Shown here piece after piece: positions 1 through 7,679 of a stretch of 64,000 nucleotides of DNA. The first letter of the stretch is position 1. Each line of letters starts with the position of its first letter. The stretch comes from Candidatus Krumholzibacteriota bacterium (lineage in GTDB: Bacteria; Krumholzibacteriota; Krumholzibacteriia; LZORAL124-64-63), in assembly GCA_022711765.1 (NCBI GenBank), contig JAKLEB010000003.1, forward strand, positions 150,781 to 214,780, in the 5' to 3' direction. The translations under genes and the position numbers were made by a program. The notes below the pieces were generated by a model. It had not been told where the DNA came from and searched no databases. It was given only the letters and a program-made list of their open reading frames with translations.

Positions 1-2613
1 GAGTGTCGGTTGGCGGACGGAGAGCGTGCCGTCGAGGTCGGCGCGGACGACGAAGAGCTTCCGGTGGAGCGTGTTGCCGCGCCCGTCCTTGATGGATGCG
101 CCGAAAACATCGATCCGATACGGCTGCGTCGAATGCAGGTCAAAGAAGGCAGCACCGCGGCGCAGATCGTCGGTCACGCGCTCTCGGACGTCGGCGCGCA
201 CCACTTCGAACAGCGGGTGCCCGGGCGTCACCCACTCTAGCGTGGGGTCGTCGCCGAGCTGACCCTTGTCGAAAGTGACGCGCTGGTAGGTCTTGCCGAG
301 GCGGCCGAATCTGGGCTCCATCTCCTCGCCGAGCGTGACCAGCGTCTTGGGTACCTTGCCGATCCGGTAGACGTGGGGCTTGCCCCTCTGCTCGGAAGGA
401 TGCACGCCGGCGATGGGCCCGGCGGCGACGAAGAAATCCTCAATCACCTCGGGGACTAGGCGGCGTTCCTTGGCCTCAGCCGACTTGCCGATCAGGGCGC
501 CGAGGTTGAGCTCGCGCTTGGCGAGGCCCTCCAGCGTCGAATCGGTAATCTCGCGGAAACGCTCGGAGTTGATCTCGCGGACGATGCGCTCCTCGATGCT
601 CGGGGCAGAGAGTCGCTGGGCGTACATCTCGCGGAAGAGCTTCTCCAGCAGGTTCGAAGGGAACACCTCGCCGACAACATCGAAGACCTTATCGGTGCCG
701 AGTTCGTTCTTGATCTCCAGTAGGCGGGAGAGAAGCTTCTGAAGAACGCGACCCTCGCGCGTGTTGACCGCCACGAAGTTGAAAATCAGGCAGTCGTGGG
801 TCTGACCGTAGCGATGGATCCGGCCCATGCGCTGCTCGAGACGGACCGGGTTCCAGGGGATGTCGTAGTTGATCATGAACCAGCAGAACTGCAGGTTAAT
901 CCCCTCACCTGCGGCCTCGGTGGCCACAAGGACCTGAGCCTCTTCACGGAATTCGCGCTCCGCGTAGATTCGGGTGCCGGGCGTGTCCCGATCACCGATC
1001 TTCATCCCACCGTGGATTTGCGTGACCGTCAGGCCCCACTCGCGGAGCTTGCCGAACGGGCGGCCGTCCTTGCCGTCCCCTGCGAGGTAGTCGAGGGTCT
1101 CTTTGTGCTCCGTGAATAGCAGCAGCTTCATGCGCGGGTCGTCGAAGATGTGGTGCTCGTGCAGAACCTCGCGCAGTTTGGCGAGCTTCGACTCGACTTC
1201 CCTCTCCTGCAGTGCCTTCGCATGGTCGATAAGCTTGCCGAGCCGCTGGATCTCGTCGCGCAGAGCTGCGGGATCGACGGAAACGACGACGCCTTCGAGC
1301 TGATCGCGGATCTCGTTCTGTTCTTCCTCAGTCAGGTCGTCAAAGTCCTCGGGCAGCTTCCGCTCGATCAGCTCCTGCCGGTGTTTCTCGGGATCTTCCA
1401 GAATCCGTTCCCGCTTCTCGCGCATCCGCTCGAGACTGCGGCGGACCGCGTAGACGCTCGACGCGAAGCGGCGCTGGAGCATCGCCATGGTGAACCCGAG
1501 CGCGCGCGCCTGCGGGGAGTCGCTCGACGCAGCTTTGATCGACTGGTCTTCGACATAGCGCGTGAGCGCGTCGTAGAAGTCGTACTCCTCGCCGTCGAGG
1601 TCAAATTTGGCCGTGCGCACATCGCGGTTAGTGAAAAGCGGGTGGACCTGGCCGTTCCCGTCAGGAAAAGTGACCAGCGCTTCCTTCGTGCGACGCAAGT
1701 AGAACGGCGCCTCGTGCCGGCGCATCGCCTCCTCCAGGCTCTTCACGTCCCCGTAGACATCGCGGTCGAGGAGCGAGAGAAACAGTCGGAAGTTCTCTGG
1801 GTCGCCCTTATGCGGCGTAGCGGTCATCAGGAGATAGTGGTCCGTGCGGTCGCCGAGCGCCTCACCGAGTTGAAACGCAAGCGTCTTCTTCTCGTGACTG
1901 TAGGCGCTCATCTTGTGCGCCTCGTCGACGATGATGAGGTCCCACCGGCTGCGCAACAGGCTCTCCTTGGCGTCCTCGACGCGGGAGATCCAGGAGACAG
2001 AGGTGACGACCTGATTTTTCTCCTGCCACGGGTTCTGGCCGTACTGGCTGCGGAGGATCTCGCCGCGCATGACCTCGAACTGCTCGCGGAACTTGTCCTT
2101 CATCTCCCGCTGCCACTGGAAGGTGAGGTTTGCGGGTGCCACGATCAGCGTACGCTGGACCAGACCGCGAATCTTTAACTCCTTGAGGAGCAGGCCGGCC
2201 ATGATCGTCTTGCCAGCCCCGGGGTCGTCGGCGAGCAGGAAGCGGATGCGAGGGAGCGCGAGAAAGTACTCGTAAACCGCCTCGAGCTGGTGCGGGAGCG
2301 GGTCGACGCGGGCAATCGAAAGCGAGAAGTAGGGATCGTATTCGTGCGCGAGCCCGAGCCGCTCGGCTTCGACGCCGAGGCGGAAGCGGACGGGATCCCC
2401 GTCGAACGGCTCTGTGACCGGGGAGACGGTGAGTTGTTCGAGCTGAGCCGGACTCAAAATCGGGTCGTGGACTTGCCCCGAGCGAAGGCCCTTCGCGACG
2501 AGCTTGACCGATTCCCCCATAGGGATCGTAGTGATGACCTCGACTGGCTCCGGAAGCAGCGGGCCGCGGACTACCACGCCTGGCGACAGTCGATCTGACG
2601 TGGGCCGGGTCAT
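1..2613 (-). CDS. DEAH/SNF2-type helicase, N-terminal 871 codons (runs off left edge)
   Basis: This is a superfamily 2 ATP-dependent DNA translocase or helicase of the SNF2/HepA kind. The frame is open from the ATG at 2613 to base 1, so the C-terminus is outside the window. Visible motifs are a PHQ-type Q motif, Walker A DDPGAGKT near residue 131, APANLTFQWQ (Ia), VDEAHK near residue 230, MTATPHKGD (III), then a helicase-C lobe with TQIHGG, ATEAAGEGINLQF and RMGRIHRYGQ near residue 590. A region of more than 250 residues follows that I cannot assign. The start overlaps the stop of the upstream HTH gene (ATGA), so the two are translationally coupled. Helicases of this form paired with a small HTH protein are known from DISARM-like and related helicase/methylase/ATPase defence loci; the partners that would decide this lie outside the window. 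G+C looks lower by eye than in neighbouring genes, which would fit transfer. Confidence 0.85.
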   Translation of the reverse strand, partial: MTRPTSDRLSPGVVVRGPLLPEPVEVITTIPMGESVKLVAKGLRSGQVHDPILSPAQLEQLTVSPVTEPFDGDPVRFRLGVEAERLGLAHEYDPYFSLSIARVDPLPHQLEAVYEYFLALPRIRFLLADDPGAGKTIMAGLLLKELKIRGLVQRTLIVAPANLTFQWQREMKDKFREQFEVMRGEILRSQYGQNPWQEKNQVVTSVSWISRVEDAKESLLRSRWDLIIVDEAHKMSAYSHEKKTLAFQLGEALGDRTDHYLLMTATPHKGDPENFRLFLSLLDRDVYGDVKSLEEAMRRHEAPFYLRRTKEALVTFPDGNGQVHPLFTNRDVRTAKFDLDGEEYDFYDALTRYVEDQSIKAASSDSPQARALGFTMAMLQRRFASSVYAVRRSLERMREKRERILEDPEKHRQELIERKLPEDFDDLTEEEQNEIRDQLEGVVVSVDPAALRDEIQRLGKLIDHAKALQEREVESKLAKLREVLHEHHIFDDPRMKLLLFTEHKETLDYLAGDGKDGRPFGKLREWGLTVTQIHGGMKIGDRDTPGTRIYAEREFREEAQVLVATEAAGEGINLQFCWFMINYDIPWNPVRLEQRMGRIHRYGQTHDCLIFNFVAVNTREGRVLQKLLSRLLEIKNELGTDKVFDVVGEVFPSNLLEKLFREMYAQRLSAPSIEERIVREINSERFREITDSTLEGLAKRELNLGALIGKSAEAKERRLVPEVIEDFFVAAGPIAGVHPSEQRGKPHVYRIGKVPKTLVTLGEEMEPRFGRLGKTYQRVTFDKGQLGDDPTLEWVTPGHPLFEVVRADVRERVTDDLRRGAAFFDLHSTQPYRIDVFGASIKDGRGNTLHRKLFVVRADLDGTLSVRQPTL

Positions 2614-2822
2614 TGATTCTTACCTTCTGAGCTCTTCGGTTTGACATCGGGTGTGGCTGCTACGGTTCGCGCCCACTCATCCACTTCGGTGAGTTTGAAC
2701 TTCCAGAACTTCCCGATGCGATGTGCAGGCAGTCCCTTCCGGTCGATCCAGCGGTAGACAGTCTCGCGGGCAATACCCAAGTGGGCCGCAACCTCATCTA
2801 CCGAGTGCCAGCGATCTGCCAT
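2610..2822 (-). CDS. Excisionase-like helix-turn-helix protein (HTH_17/MerR type)
   Basis: This is a 70-residue protein made almost entirely of one winged HTH: SVDEVAAHLG is helix 1-2, RETVYRWI is the recognition helix, and the wing ends in RIGKFWKF. A lysine-rich tail (KPKSSEGKNQ) follows. This architecture is typical of AlpA/excisionase-type DNA-binding proteins, which act as recombination directionality factors in mobile elements or as small regulators of the operon they head. No integrase is visible beside it. Its stop overlaps the helicase ATG by four bases, so it is probably the first gene of the helicase operon and may control it. The direct DNA target is unknown. Confidence 0.85.
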   Translation of the reverse strand: MADRWHSVDEVAAHLGIARETVYRWIDRKGLPAHRIGKFWKFKLTEVDEWARTVAATPDVKPKSSEGKNQ

Positions 2823-2986
2823 AGGGAACTCGGCCTTCCCGCCCGTCGTCCATCGTCAGTGAAAAAGGAACATCGTCGGTCAGAGTAGGAGATGCTCAGC
2901 ATCCTGTCAACAGCTACGATCTAGCGGGGTGTGCGGTGGTTGTGACACGATCTGGGGCCCCCGGCGAACGAGGAAGAGGGGGTTGT

Positions 2987-3274
2987 TCAGCTCTTCTTCA
3001 GCGTCCCCACCACGGCAGGCAGAATCTTCTCCGCCGACCGCCCGATCACGTACCCGCCCAGGCCGATCTCGACGATGTCCCAGAGCTTCAGGACCTCGGC
3101 CTCGCCGAGGTTTGGGGCCGACCAGCCGAGCCACCGAGCCACGATCAACCCGACGAAGACCAGCATCGTGATCGGCCGCCAGGTCCGCTGGAGCCAGCTT
3201 TGGCGTTGGGCCTCGGACCTGACGACTTCAGCAGCCGCCCGTTCGATCTCCGAGGTATGTTTAACGACCGCCAA
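2987..3274 (-). CDS. Three-helix holin-like membrane protein (GTA_holin_3TM type)
   Basis: This is a 95-residue protein with an N-terminal amphipathic stretch, a WRPITMLVFVGLIVARWLGW hydrophobic helix, and a second hydrophobic segment ending VEIGLGGYVIGRSAEKI. The WRPITML and GGYVIGRS-EK landmarks match the family of phage and gene-transfer-agent holins with three short membrane helices. Such proteins make membrane lesions that let an endolysin reach the wall. No endolysin or phage structural gene is nearby, so this may be a domesticated or orphan copy. The start is a TTG 36 bp after the clpB stop on the same strand, with no strong Shine-Dalgarno sequence, so a start further inside is possible. 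It could be co-transcribed with clpB. Confidence 0.7.
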   Translation of the reverse strand: MAVVKHTSEIERAAAEVVRSEAQRQSWLQRTWRPITMLVFVGLIVARWLGWSAPNLGEAEVLKLWDIVEIGLGGYVIGRSAEKILPAVVGTLKKS

Positions 3275-3310
3275 GGTGAGCGCCAGCCAGAGTCACGAAT
3301 GATGCTCGCC

Positions 3311-5947
3311 TTAGCCCTCAGCCCCCCCGGCCTTACCATCCTCCGCCGCGACGTCATAAACCGCCGTCGCCGCGAACCCTCCATCCACGAAGTCCACCTC
3401 GACCCCCTGCCCTGGAACCACCTCCCCCGCCAGGATCGCATCCGCCACCCGATCCTGCACCTCCCTCTGGATGACCCTCTTCACCGGCCGAGCCCCGAAC
3501 CGCGGATCCCACCCCATCTCCGCGATCTTCGCCACCGCGGCGTCCGTGGCCACGAGCTTCAGGTCCTGCTCCCGCAGCACCCGGTCCACCTTCGCCAGCT
3601 CGAGCCGCACGATCGCCAGGATCTGCTCACGCCCGAGGCTCGAGAACCTCACGATCCCGTCGAGCCGGTTCAACAGCTCGGGCCGGAAGTACCCGCCCAG
3701 CTCCTCGACCACCGCCCGCTGCCGCTGCTCGCGTCCCTCGGCGCTCTCGCCGGCCTCGGCCTCGAACCGCGCGTCCTGGCCCAGGTTCGACGTCATCACC
3801 ACGAGCGTGTTCCGGAAGTCCACCACCCGCCCGTGCCCGTCGGTGAGCCGCCCATCGTCCAGGAGCTGCAACAGGACGTTCATGACCTCGGGGTGCGCCT
3901 TCTCCACCTCGTCGAGCAGGATCACCGAGTACGGATGCCGCCGCACCGCCTCGGTGAGCTGCCCGCCCGACTCGAACCCCACGTACCCCGGCGGCGCCCC
4001 GATCATCCGCGCCACCGCGTGCCGCTCCATGTACTCCGACATGTCCAGCCGCACGAGGTGCTTCTCGTCCCCGAACAGCTGCTCGGCGAGCGCCTTCACC
4101 AGCTCCGTCTTCCCCACGCCCGTGGGCCCCAGGAACAGGAACGACCCCATCGGCCGCTCGTGCCCGACGAGCCCCGCGCGGCTGCGTCGCACCGTGCGCG
4201 CCACCTCGGCCACGGCCTCGTCCTGGCCCACGACCCGGGCGCGCAGACGGTTCTCGAGGTCGCGCAGCTTCGCCGACTCCTCCTCGACGAGCCGGGTCGC
4301 GGGGATCCCCGTCCACTTGCCCACCAGCTCGGCGATGTCGTCCTCGGTCACCTCTTCCTTCAGGAGCGGCTGGTCGCCCTGCACGGCGGCGAGCGCCTCG
4401 CGCGCCTTGCGCAGCTCGGCCGCGATCCGGGTCGACTCGCCGTACTTCAGCTCGCTCGCCCGGGCGAGGTCGCCCGCGCGCTCGGCCTGCTCCGTCTTGA
4501 GCTGGATCTGCTCCTGCTTCGCCTGGAGCGCGCGGATCGCGTCGATCGCCCGCTTCTCCTCCTCCCAGCGCGCGCGCACCTGCGACAGCTCGTCCCGCAG
4601 CTCGGCGATCTGCCCGTCGATGGCCTCGCGCCGCGACACGGCCGACTTCTCGGTCTCCTTCTCGAGCGCGAGCTTCTCCATCTCGAGCTGGTTGAGCTTC
4701 CGCTGGAGCTGGTCCACCTCGCCCGGCACCGAGTCGATCTCCATGCGCAGGCGGCTTGCGGCCTCGTCCATGAGGTCGATGGCCTTGTCCGGCAGCATGC
4801 GGTCGGCGATGTACTTCTGCGACAGCTTCACCGCGGCCACGATCGCGCCGTCGGTGATGCGGATGCCGTGGTGGACCTCGTACTTCTCCTTCAGGCCGCG
4901 CAGGATGGCGACGGCCTGCTCCCAGGTGGGCTCCTCGACCATCACGGGCTGGAACCTGCGCTCGAGCGCGGGGTCCTTCTCGATGTTTTGGCGATACTCG
5001 TCGAGCGTGGTGGCGCCGACGCAGTGCAGCTCGCCGCGGGCGAGGGCGGGCTTGAGGATGTTGCTCGCGTCCATCGCGCCCTCGGCCTTGCCCGCGCCCA
5101 CCAGGGTGTGCATCTCGTCGATGAACAGCAGGACCTGGCCCTCAGAGTCGGTCACCTCCTTGACGACCTTCTTGAGGCGCTCCTCGAACTCGCCGCGGTA
5201 CTTGGCGCCGGCGAGCAGCGCGCCCATGTCGAGGGCCCAGAACTGCTTGCCCTTGAGGCCCTCGGGGACGTCGCCCTCGACGAGCCGGCGGGCGAGGCCC
5301 TCGGCGACGGCCGTCTTGCCGACGCCGGCCGGGCCCACGAGGACGGGGTTGTTCTTGGTGCGGCGGCTCAGGATCTGCACGACGCGCCGGATCTCCTCGT
5401 CGCGGCCGATGATGGGGTCGATCTTGCCCTTGCGGGCGAGGTCGCAGAGGTCGCGAGCGTACTTCGCGAGAGCCGACTCCTGGCCGTTCTCGGCGCCAGA
5501 CTCCTGGTCGCCCTCGTAGGCGCCGGGCGCGGTCTGGTCGAGCGCGCGGGCGAGCTTCGCCGCGGAGATGTCGAAGGTCCTGAGCACGCTGCCCGCGCGG
5601 CCCCGGTCCGCCGCCATCGCCAGCAGCAGCTCCCGGGTGCCCACCATGCCGCCCGACCGCTGCGTGGCGAGGTTCTGCGCCTCGAGCATCGCGGTCTGCA
5701 GCTCCCGGCCCGGGTCCGGGGCCTCGCGGCGGCTGATGGTGGGCAGGCTTCTCAGTTCGTTCTCGGTGGTCCGCAGGACGAGCTGCGGGTCCAGCTCGAG
5801 CGAGCGCAGGGTCGTGACCGCGAGCCCCGGTTCGGCGAGCATCGCCCACAGGAGGTGGAGCGGCGCGATCTCCCCGTGGTTCATGGCGAAGGCCTTCTGC
5901 TGGGCCTTCTGCAGGGCCTCCATCGCGTTGACGGTCCAGTTCTTCAT
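3311..5947 (-). CDS. clpB: ATP-dependent disaggregase ClpB
   Basis: This is the 878-residue cytosolic Hsp100 disaggregase, which works with DnaK/DnaJ/GrpE to pull proteins out of aggregates. The order is an N-domain (1-145), AAA1 with Walker A GPAGVGKT near 205-212, Walker B LLFIDEMH and pore loop AKYRGEF, a long middle coiled coil rich in Glu/Arg, and AAA2 with Walker A GPTGVGKT near 610 and LLDEVEKAH. Length fits ClpB (about 860-880). The ATG at 5947 is chosen because it begins [13 protein letters not shown] and follows an AAAGGACG ribosome site; the frame stays open 46 codons upstream without conserved sequence. An AT-rich promoter-like zone with phased repeats lies about 115-165 bp upstream. 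A holin-like gene follows 36 bp downstream. Confidence 0.97.
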   Translation of the reverse strand: MKNWTVNAMEALQKAQQKAFAMNHGEIAPLHLLWAMLAEPGLAVTTLRSLELDPQLVLRTTENELRSLPTISRREAPDPGRELQTAMLEAQNLATQRSGGMVGTRELLLAMAADRGRAGSVLRTFDISAAKLARALDQTAPGAYEGDQESGAENGQESALAKYARDLCDLARKGKIDPIIGRDEEIRRVVQILSRRTKNNPVLVGPAGVGKTAVAEGLARRLVEGDVPEGLKGKQFWALDMGALLAGAKYRGEFEERLKKVVKEVTDSEGQVLLFIDEMHTLVGAGKAEGAMDASNILKPALARGELHCVGATTLDEYRQNIEKDPALERRFQPVMVEEPTWEQAVAILRGLKEKYEVHHGIRITDGAIVAAVKLSQKYIADRMLPDKAIDLMDEAASRLRMEIDSVPGEVDQLQRKLNQLEMEKLALEKETEKSAVSRREAIDGQIAELRDELSQVRARWEEEKRAIDAIRALQAKQEQIQLKTEQAERAGDLARASELKYGESTRIAAELRKAREALAAVQGDQPLLKEEVTEDDIAELVGKWTGIPATRLVEEESAKLRDLENRLRARVVGQDEAVAEVARTVRRSRAGLVGHERPMGSFLFLGPTGVGKTELVKALAEQLFGDEKHLVRLDMSEYMERHAVARMIGAPPGYVGFESGGQLTEAVRRHPYSVILLDEVEKAHPEVMNVLLQLLDDGRLTDGHGRVVDFRNTLVVMTSNLGQDARFEAEAGESAEGREQRQRAVVEELGGYFRPELLNRLDGIVRFSSLGREQILAIVRLELAKVDRVLREQDLKLVATDAAVAKIAEMGWDPRFGARPVKRVIQREVQDRVADAILAGEVVPGQGVEVDFVDGGFAATAVYDVAAEDGKAGGAEG

Positions 5948-6322
5948 GGGCGAACGTCCTTTCGGGGCGGGCCGGCCGGCATGGATGATCACCTGGCCGG
6001 CGGGATATATTCGCCTTGGTTTTGCACGGGGCGTGCCAGGTACGATCCGCGACGGTCGTGTGGCTATATATAAATCAGACAACAACTTGTCCGCAATTGT
6101 CGACGATTGTCGACGGTATACGGACGGGTGTCGTGGGCCGGTGACAGGGTTTTCGCGTCATATCGACAGCACGTGTCGTGACGCGAGCGTCGGGAAGCCG
6201 GACTGCGGCGCCATAGCCGCGAAGGGTCTGGATCGGCCTCCGCCGGGCCTGCTGGTTGCCGGGAAGACGTCCGATCCTGCGCCCCATTGACACGACCTCC
6301 CGCCTGTCTTACAATGTAAGAC
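5948..6322. other. Divergent intergenic region between clpB and the toxin-antitoxin operon
   Basis: This 375-bp spacer holds the clpB 5' region on the left, the phased repeats at 6078-6115, and the toxin-antitoxin promoter on the right (6287-6323). Between about 6116 and 6286 I see no gene and no strong signal; the short open frames there have no ribosome site or recognisable product. Confidence 0.7.
6066..6115 (-). promoter_or_regulatory. Phased GACAA repeats and AT-rich -10-like element upstream of clpB
   Basis: On the plus strand TTGTC begins at 6087, 6097 and 6107, exactly one helical turn apart. An inverted copy, GACAA, sits at 6078-6082 and forms a dyad with the first TTGTC. The last two units are a perfect 10-bp tandem (ATTGTCGACG at 6096-6105 and 6106-6115). 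Read toward clpB, the repeats lie just upstream of a TATATA run (6066-6072) that would serve as -10. This is the layout of a multimer-binding regulator site for a stress gene. No CIRCE (TTAGCACTC dyad) or HAIR sequence is present. Confidence 0.5.
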
Positions 6323-6323
6323 A
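6287..6323 (+). promoter_or_regulatory. Near-consensus promoter with overlapping operator for a leaderless toxin-antitoxin mRNA
   Basis: The -35 TTGACA is at 6287-6292, followed by a 17-bp spacer and the -10 TACAAT at 6310-6315. A perfect inverted repeat with 8-bp arms and an AAT centre (TGTCTTAC at 6305-6312, GTAAGACA at 6316-6323) covers the -10 and ends on the A of the antitoxin ATG. Transcription starting the usual 6-8 bp after the -10 would begin at or beside that ATG, giving a leaderless message. An autorepressor bound to the dyad would block polymerase directly. Confidence 0.8.
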
Positions 6324-6541
6324 TGAGCAGATCCATGACCATCCGCCTCGAACCCTCCTTGATCGACCTCCTGGACCGCGTCGCGGCCCGGTCCGGCCGC
6401 ACGCGCAGCGACCTCGTCCGCGAGGCGTTGCAGCGTCAGCTCGGGCTCCTCGAGTTCGAGCAGCTGCGGCGATTGATCATGCCGTATGCGGAGGCGAAGG
6501 GCTACCTGACCGACGAAGACGTTTTCCGCGACATCTCGTGA
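6323..6541 (+). CDS. Ribbon-helix-helix antitoxin (CopG/Arc-like)
   Basis: This 72-residue protein starts MSRSMTIRLEPSLIDLLD, the beta strand of a ribbon-helix-helix DNA-binding fold. The two helices follow (DRVAARSG, then RSDLVREALQRQL), with a C-terminal tail that in such proteins binds and neutralises the toxin. It should dimerise, bind the dyad over its own promoter and inhibit the PIN toxin encoded next. There is no Shine-Dalgarno sequence because the ATG lies at the predicted transcription start. Its TGA overlaps the toxin GTG (GTGA), coupling the two. Family assignment is firm; the exact subfamily (VapB-like or other) is not. Confidence 0.9.
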   Translation: MSRSMTIRLEPSLIDLLDRVAARSGRTRSDLVREALQRQLGLLEFEQLRRLIMPYAEAKGYLTDEDVFRDIS

Positions 6542-6951
6542 AGGTCTTCTTCGATACGAACGTCTTGGTCAGCGCGGTCGCAACTCGCGGATTGTGCGCC
6601 GACCTGGTCCGCCTGGTCCTGTCCGAGCACGAGCCGGTGATCGGCGAGGTCGTGCTAGCGGAACTCGCGGCGGTGCTCGGCCGCAAGCTTTCGCTGCCGC
6701 AGGAGGTGATCGCGAGCGTGGAGGAGAACCTGCGCCGCGGCGAGGTCGTGCCCCGGCCGCCGGCGCCGTCGACCCTTCCCGTCGACGATCCAGATGACCG
6801 CTGGATCCTCGCGAGCGCGATCGCCGGCAACGCGGACGTGCTGGTGACCGGCGACCAGGGCCTGCTCGCCGTCGCCGGAGAGGCCCCGCTGCGGATCCTC
6901 GATCCGCGGGGATTCTGGACCCTGGTGCGGACGCGGTCGGGTTCGGGTTGA
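6538..6951 (+). CDS. PIN-domain toxin ribonuclease
   Basis: This 137-residue PIN nuclease, when free of antitoxin, cleaves RNA and halts translation. The four acidic positions of the family are visible: Asp in FFDTNVLVS at the N-terminus, Glu in VVLAELAAVL, Asp in DDPDDRWILASA and Asp in VLVTGDQGLL. The length is standard. The start is the GTG at 6538, inside the end of the antitoxin gene and followed by KVFFDTN; longer in-frame starts upstream would overlap the antitoxin in another frame and add unrelated sequence. The arrangement, antitoxin first with a four-base overlap, is classic for type II modules. The target RNA cannot be read from the sequence. Confidence 0.92.
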   Translation: MKVFFDTNVLVSAVATRGLCADLVRLVLSEHEPVIGEVVLAELAAVLGRKLSLPQEVIASVEENLRRGEVVPRPPAPSTLPVDDPDDRWILASAIAGNADVLVTGDQGLLAVAGEAPLRILDPRGFWTLVRTRSGSG

Positions 6952-7317
6952 ACGCATCGCACGCGCGAGGCCACGGTTCACGGCGGTGCTGGCAAGCACG
7001 GTGTGCGGTGTGTGGTGTGCGATATACAGAATACTGCGTCTCCTGGCGCTTTCTGGCGCATATTTTTGCCATATCGGAACGAGTTGCGCCGGCGCAACTG
7101 ACGATCGCTCAAATGACGGAACGGTGAGCGGGCTCTCGTGGACGTCGGTCGACCATGCGTTCGTGCCGAGCCGGCCTCCGGTGACCGGATCACAGAGCCT
7201 CGCCTCGAGGACTGAATCGGTGAAGCGGAATCGCGGGAGGTACCCCGTTGATTTTCTCTTCTAGCTGAATGCGGCCGAGAATCAGGAGGTGGTCGCAAAT
7301 TGCGACCACCGCAGCGT
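6952..7317. other. Gene-poor spacer with two perfect palindromes
   Basis: This spacer lies between the PIN toxin and the Cys-rich Feo gene. It starts with a GT-rich run (GTGTGCGGTGTGTGGTGTGC, about 7000-7019) and an AT-richer part around 7020-7080. An 18-bp perfect palindrome, AGTTGCGCC/GGCGCAACT, occupies 7082-7099. A second one, arms GGTGGTCGCA and TGCGACCACC around AAT, lies at 7288-7310. An open frame at 6986-7264 has no ribosome site and no recognisable domain, so I do not call it. Confidence 0.6.
7288..7310. repeat. 23-bp perfect palindrome with AAT centre
   Basis: The 10-bp arms GGTGGTCGCA (7288-7297) and TGCGACCACC (7301-7310) flank an AAT centre, the same centre as the toxin-antitoxin operator one kilobase away. 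It lies 7 bp before a 24-codon open frame at 7318-7392. The shape suggests a dimeric-repressor operator. The gene it once controlled may be lost or reduced to that short frame. Confidence 0.5.
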
Positions 7318-7392
7318 ATGGCGGAGCACCAAGAACTGGCGAAGCGTCTCGGAGACCTCAAGCGGATCGGTTTCGCGGCGGAAGATCCCTGA
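7318..7392 (+). CDS. Possible 24-residue remnant ORF after the palindrome
   Basis: This short frame, ATG to TGA, reads MAEHQELAKRLGDLKRIGF then AAEDP. It is included because it begins 7 bp after an operator-like palindrome and has plausible helical composition. I do not recognise the sequence. It could be the decayed N-terminus of an antitoxin or regulator, or chance coding. There is no clear ribosome site. Confidence 0.2.
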   Translation: MAEHQELAKRLGDLKRIGFAAEDP

Positions 7393-7439
7393 CGCGCCGA
7401 TCGCACAGCCAGGCGGCTAGGTTGCCCCCCGTCGCGCCC

Positions 7440-7679
7440 CTACCCGCGCCCCGGCGGACACGCCGGCCCGGCGGGGTTTCGCGCGGTCCCTGACTGCGCC
7501 GGCGTCCGGCGCGCGGCGGTGCCCAGCGCGCACCCGCTGCAGCCGCACCCGCACGCCGGCCCCGGCGCGGCGGCCGGCTGCTTCCGCCGCGGGCGCACCG
7601 ACCGCCAGAGCGAGCGGCCCGCCCAGGCGACCGCGCCGGCGACGATCAGCACGGTCAGGATGGTGTCTAGGTGCGCCAT
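7440..7679 (-). CDS. FeoB-associated Cys-rich membrane protein
   Basis: This 79-residue protein has one N-terminal membrane helix (DTILTVLIVAGAVAWAGRSLW), a basic stretch, and a cysteine cluster CGCGCSGC. That layout defines the small proteins encoded directly after feoB in many bacteria, thought to assist ferrous-iron uptake, perhaps in the role FeoC plays in enterics. The ATG overlaps the feoB TGA (ATGA), so it is translationally coupled and last in the iron operon. The tail after the cluster is low-complexity Ala/Pro/Gly. The biochemical function is not established. Confidence 0.85.
   Translation of the reverse strand: MAHLDTILTVLIVAGAVAWAGRSLWRSVRPRRKQPAAAPGPACGCGCSGCALGTAARRTPAQSGTARNPAGPACPPGRG

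Noticed and set aside
1150..2178. A plus-strand open frame opposite the helicase
   Set aside because: The minus-strand frame carries all helicase motifs in order; the plus frame has none.
1862..2647. A frameshift in the helicase suggested by overlapping minus-strand frames
   Set aside because: Translation checked from the ATG at 2613 stays in frame through Walker A, DEAH and helicase-C motifs to base 1; the other frame is composition noise.
2936..6073. A very long plus-strand open frame (over 1000 codons) opposite clpB
   Set aside because: It is an antisense shadow of clpB caused by high third-position G+C; composition is Arg/Leu/His-rich with no motif and no ribosome site.
6986..7264. 92-codon open frame after the PIN toxin
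   Set aside because: No ribosome site, no recognisable domain, cysteine-rich patchy composition and no neighbour that would explain it.
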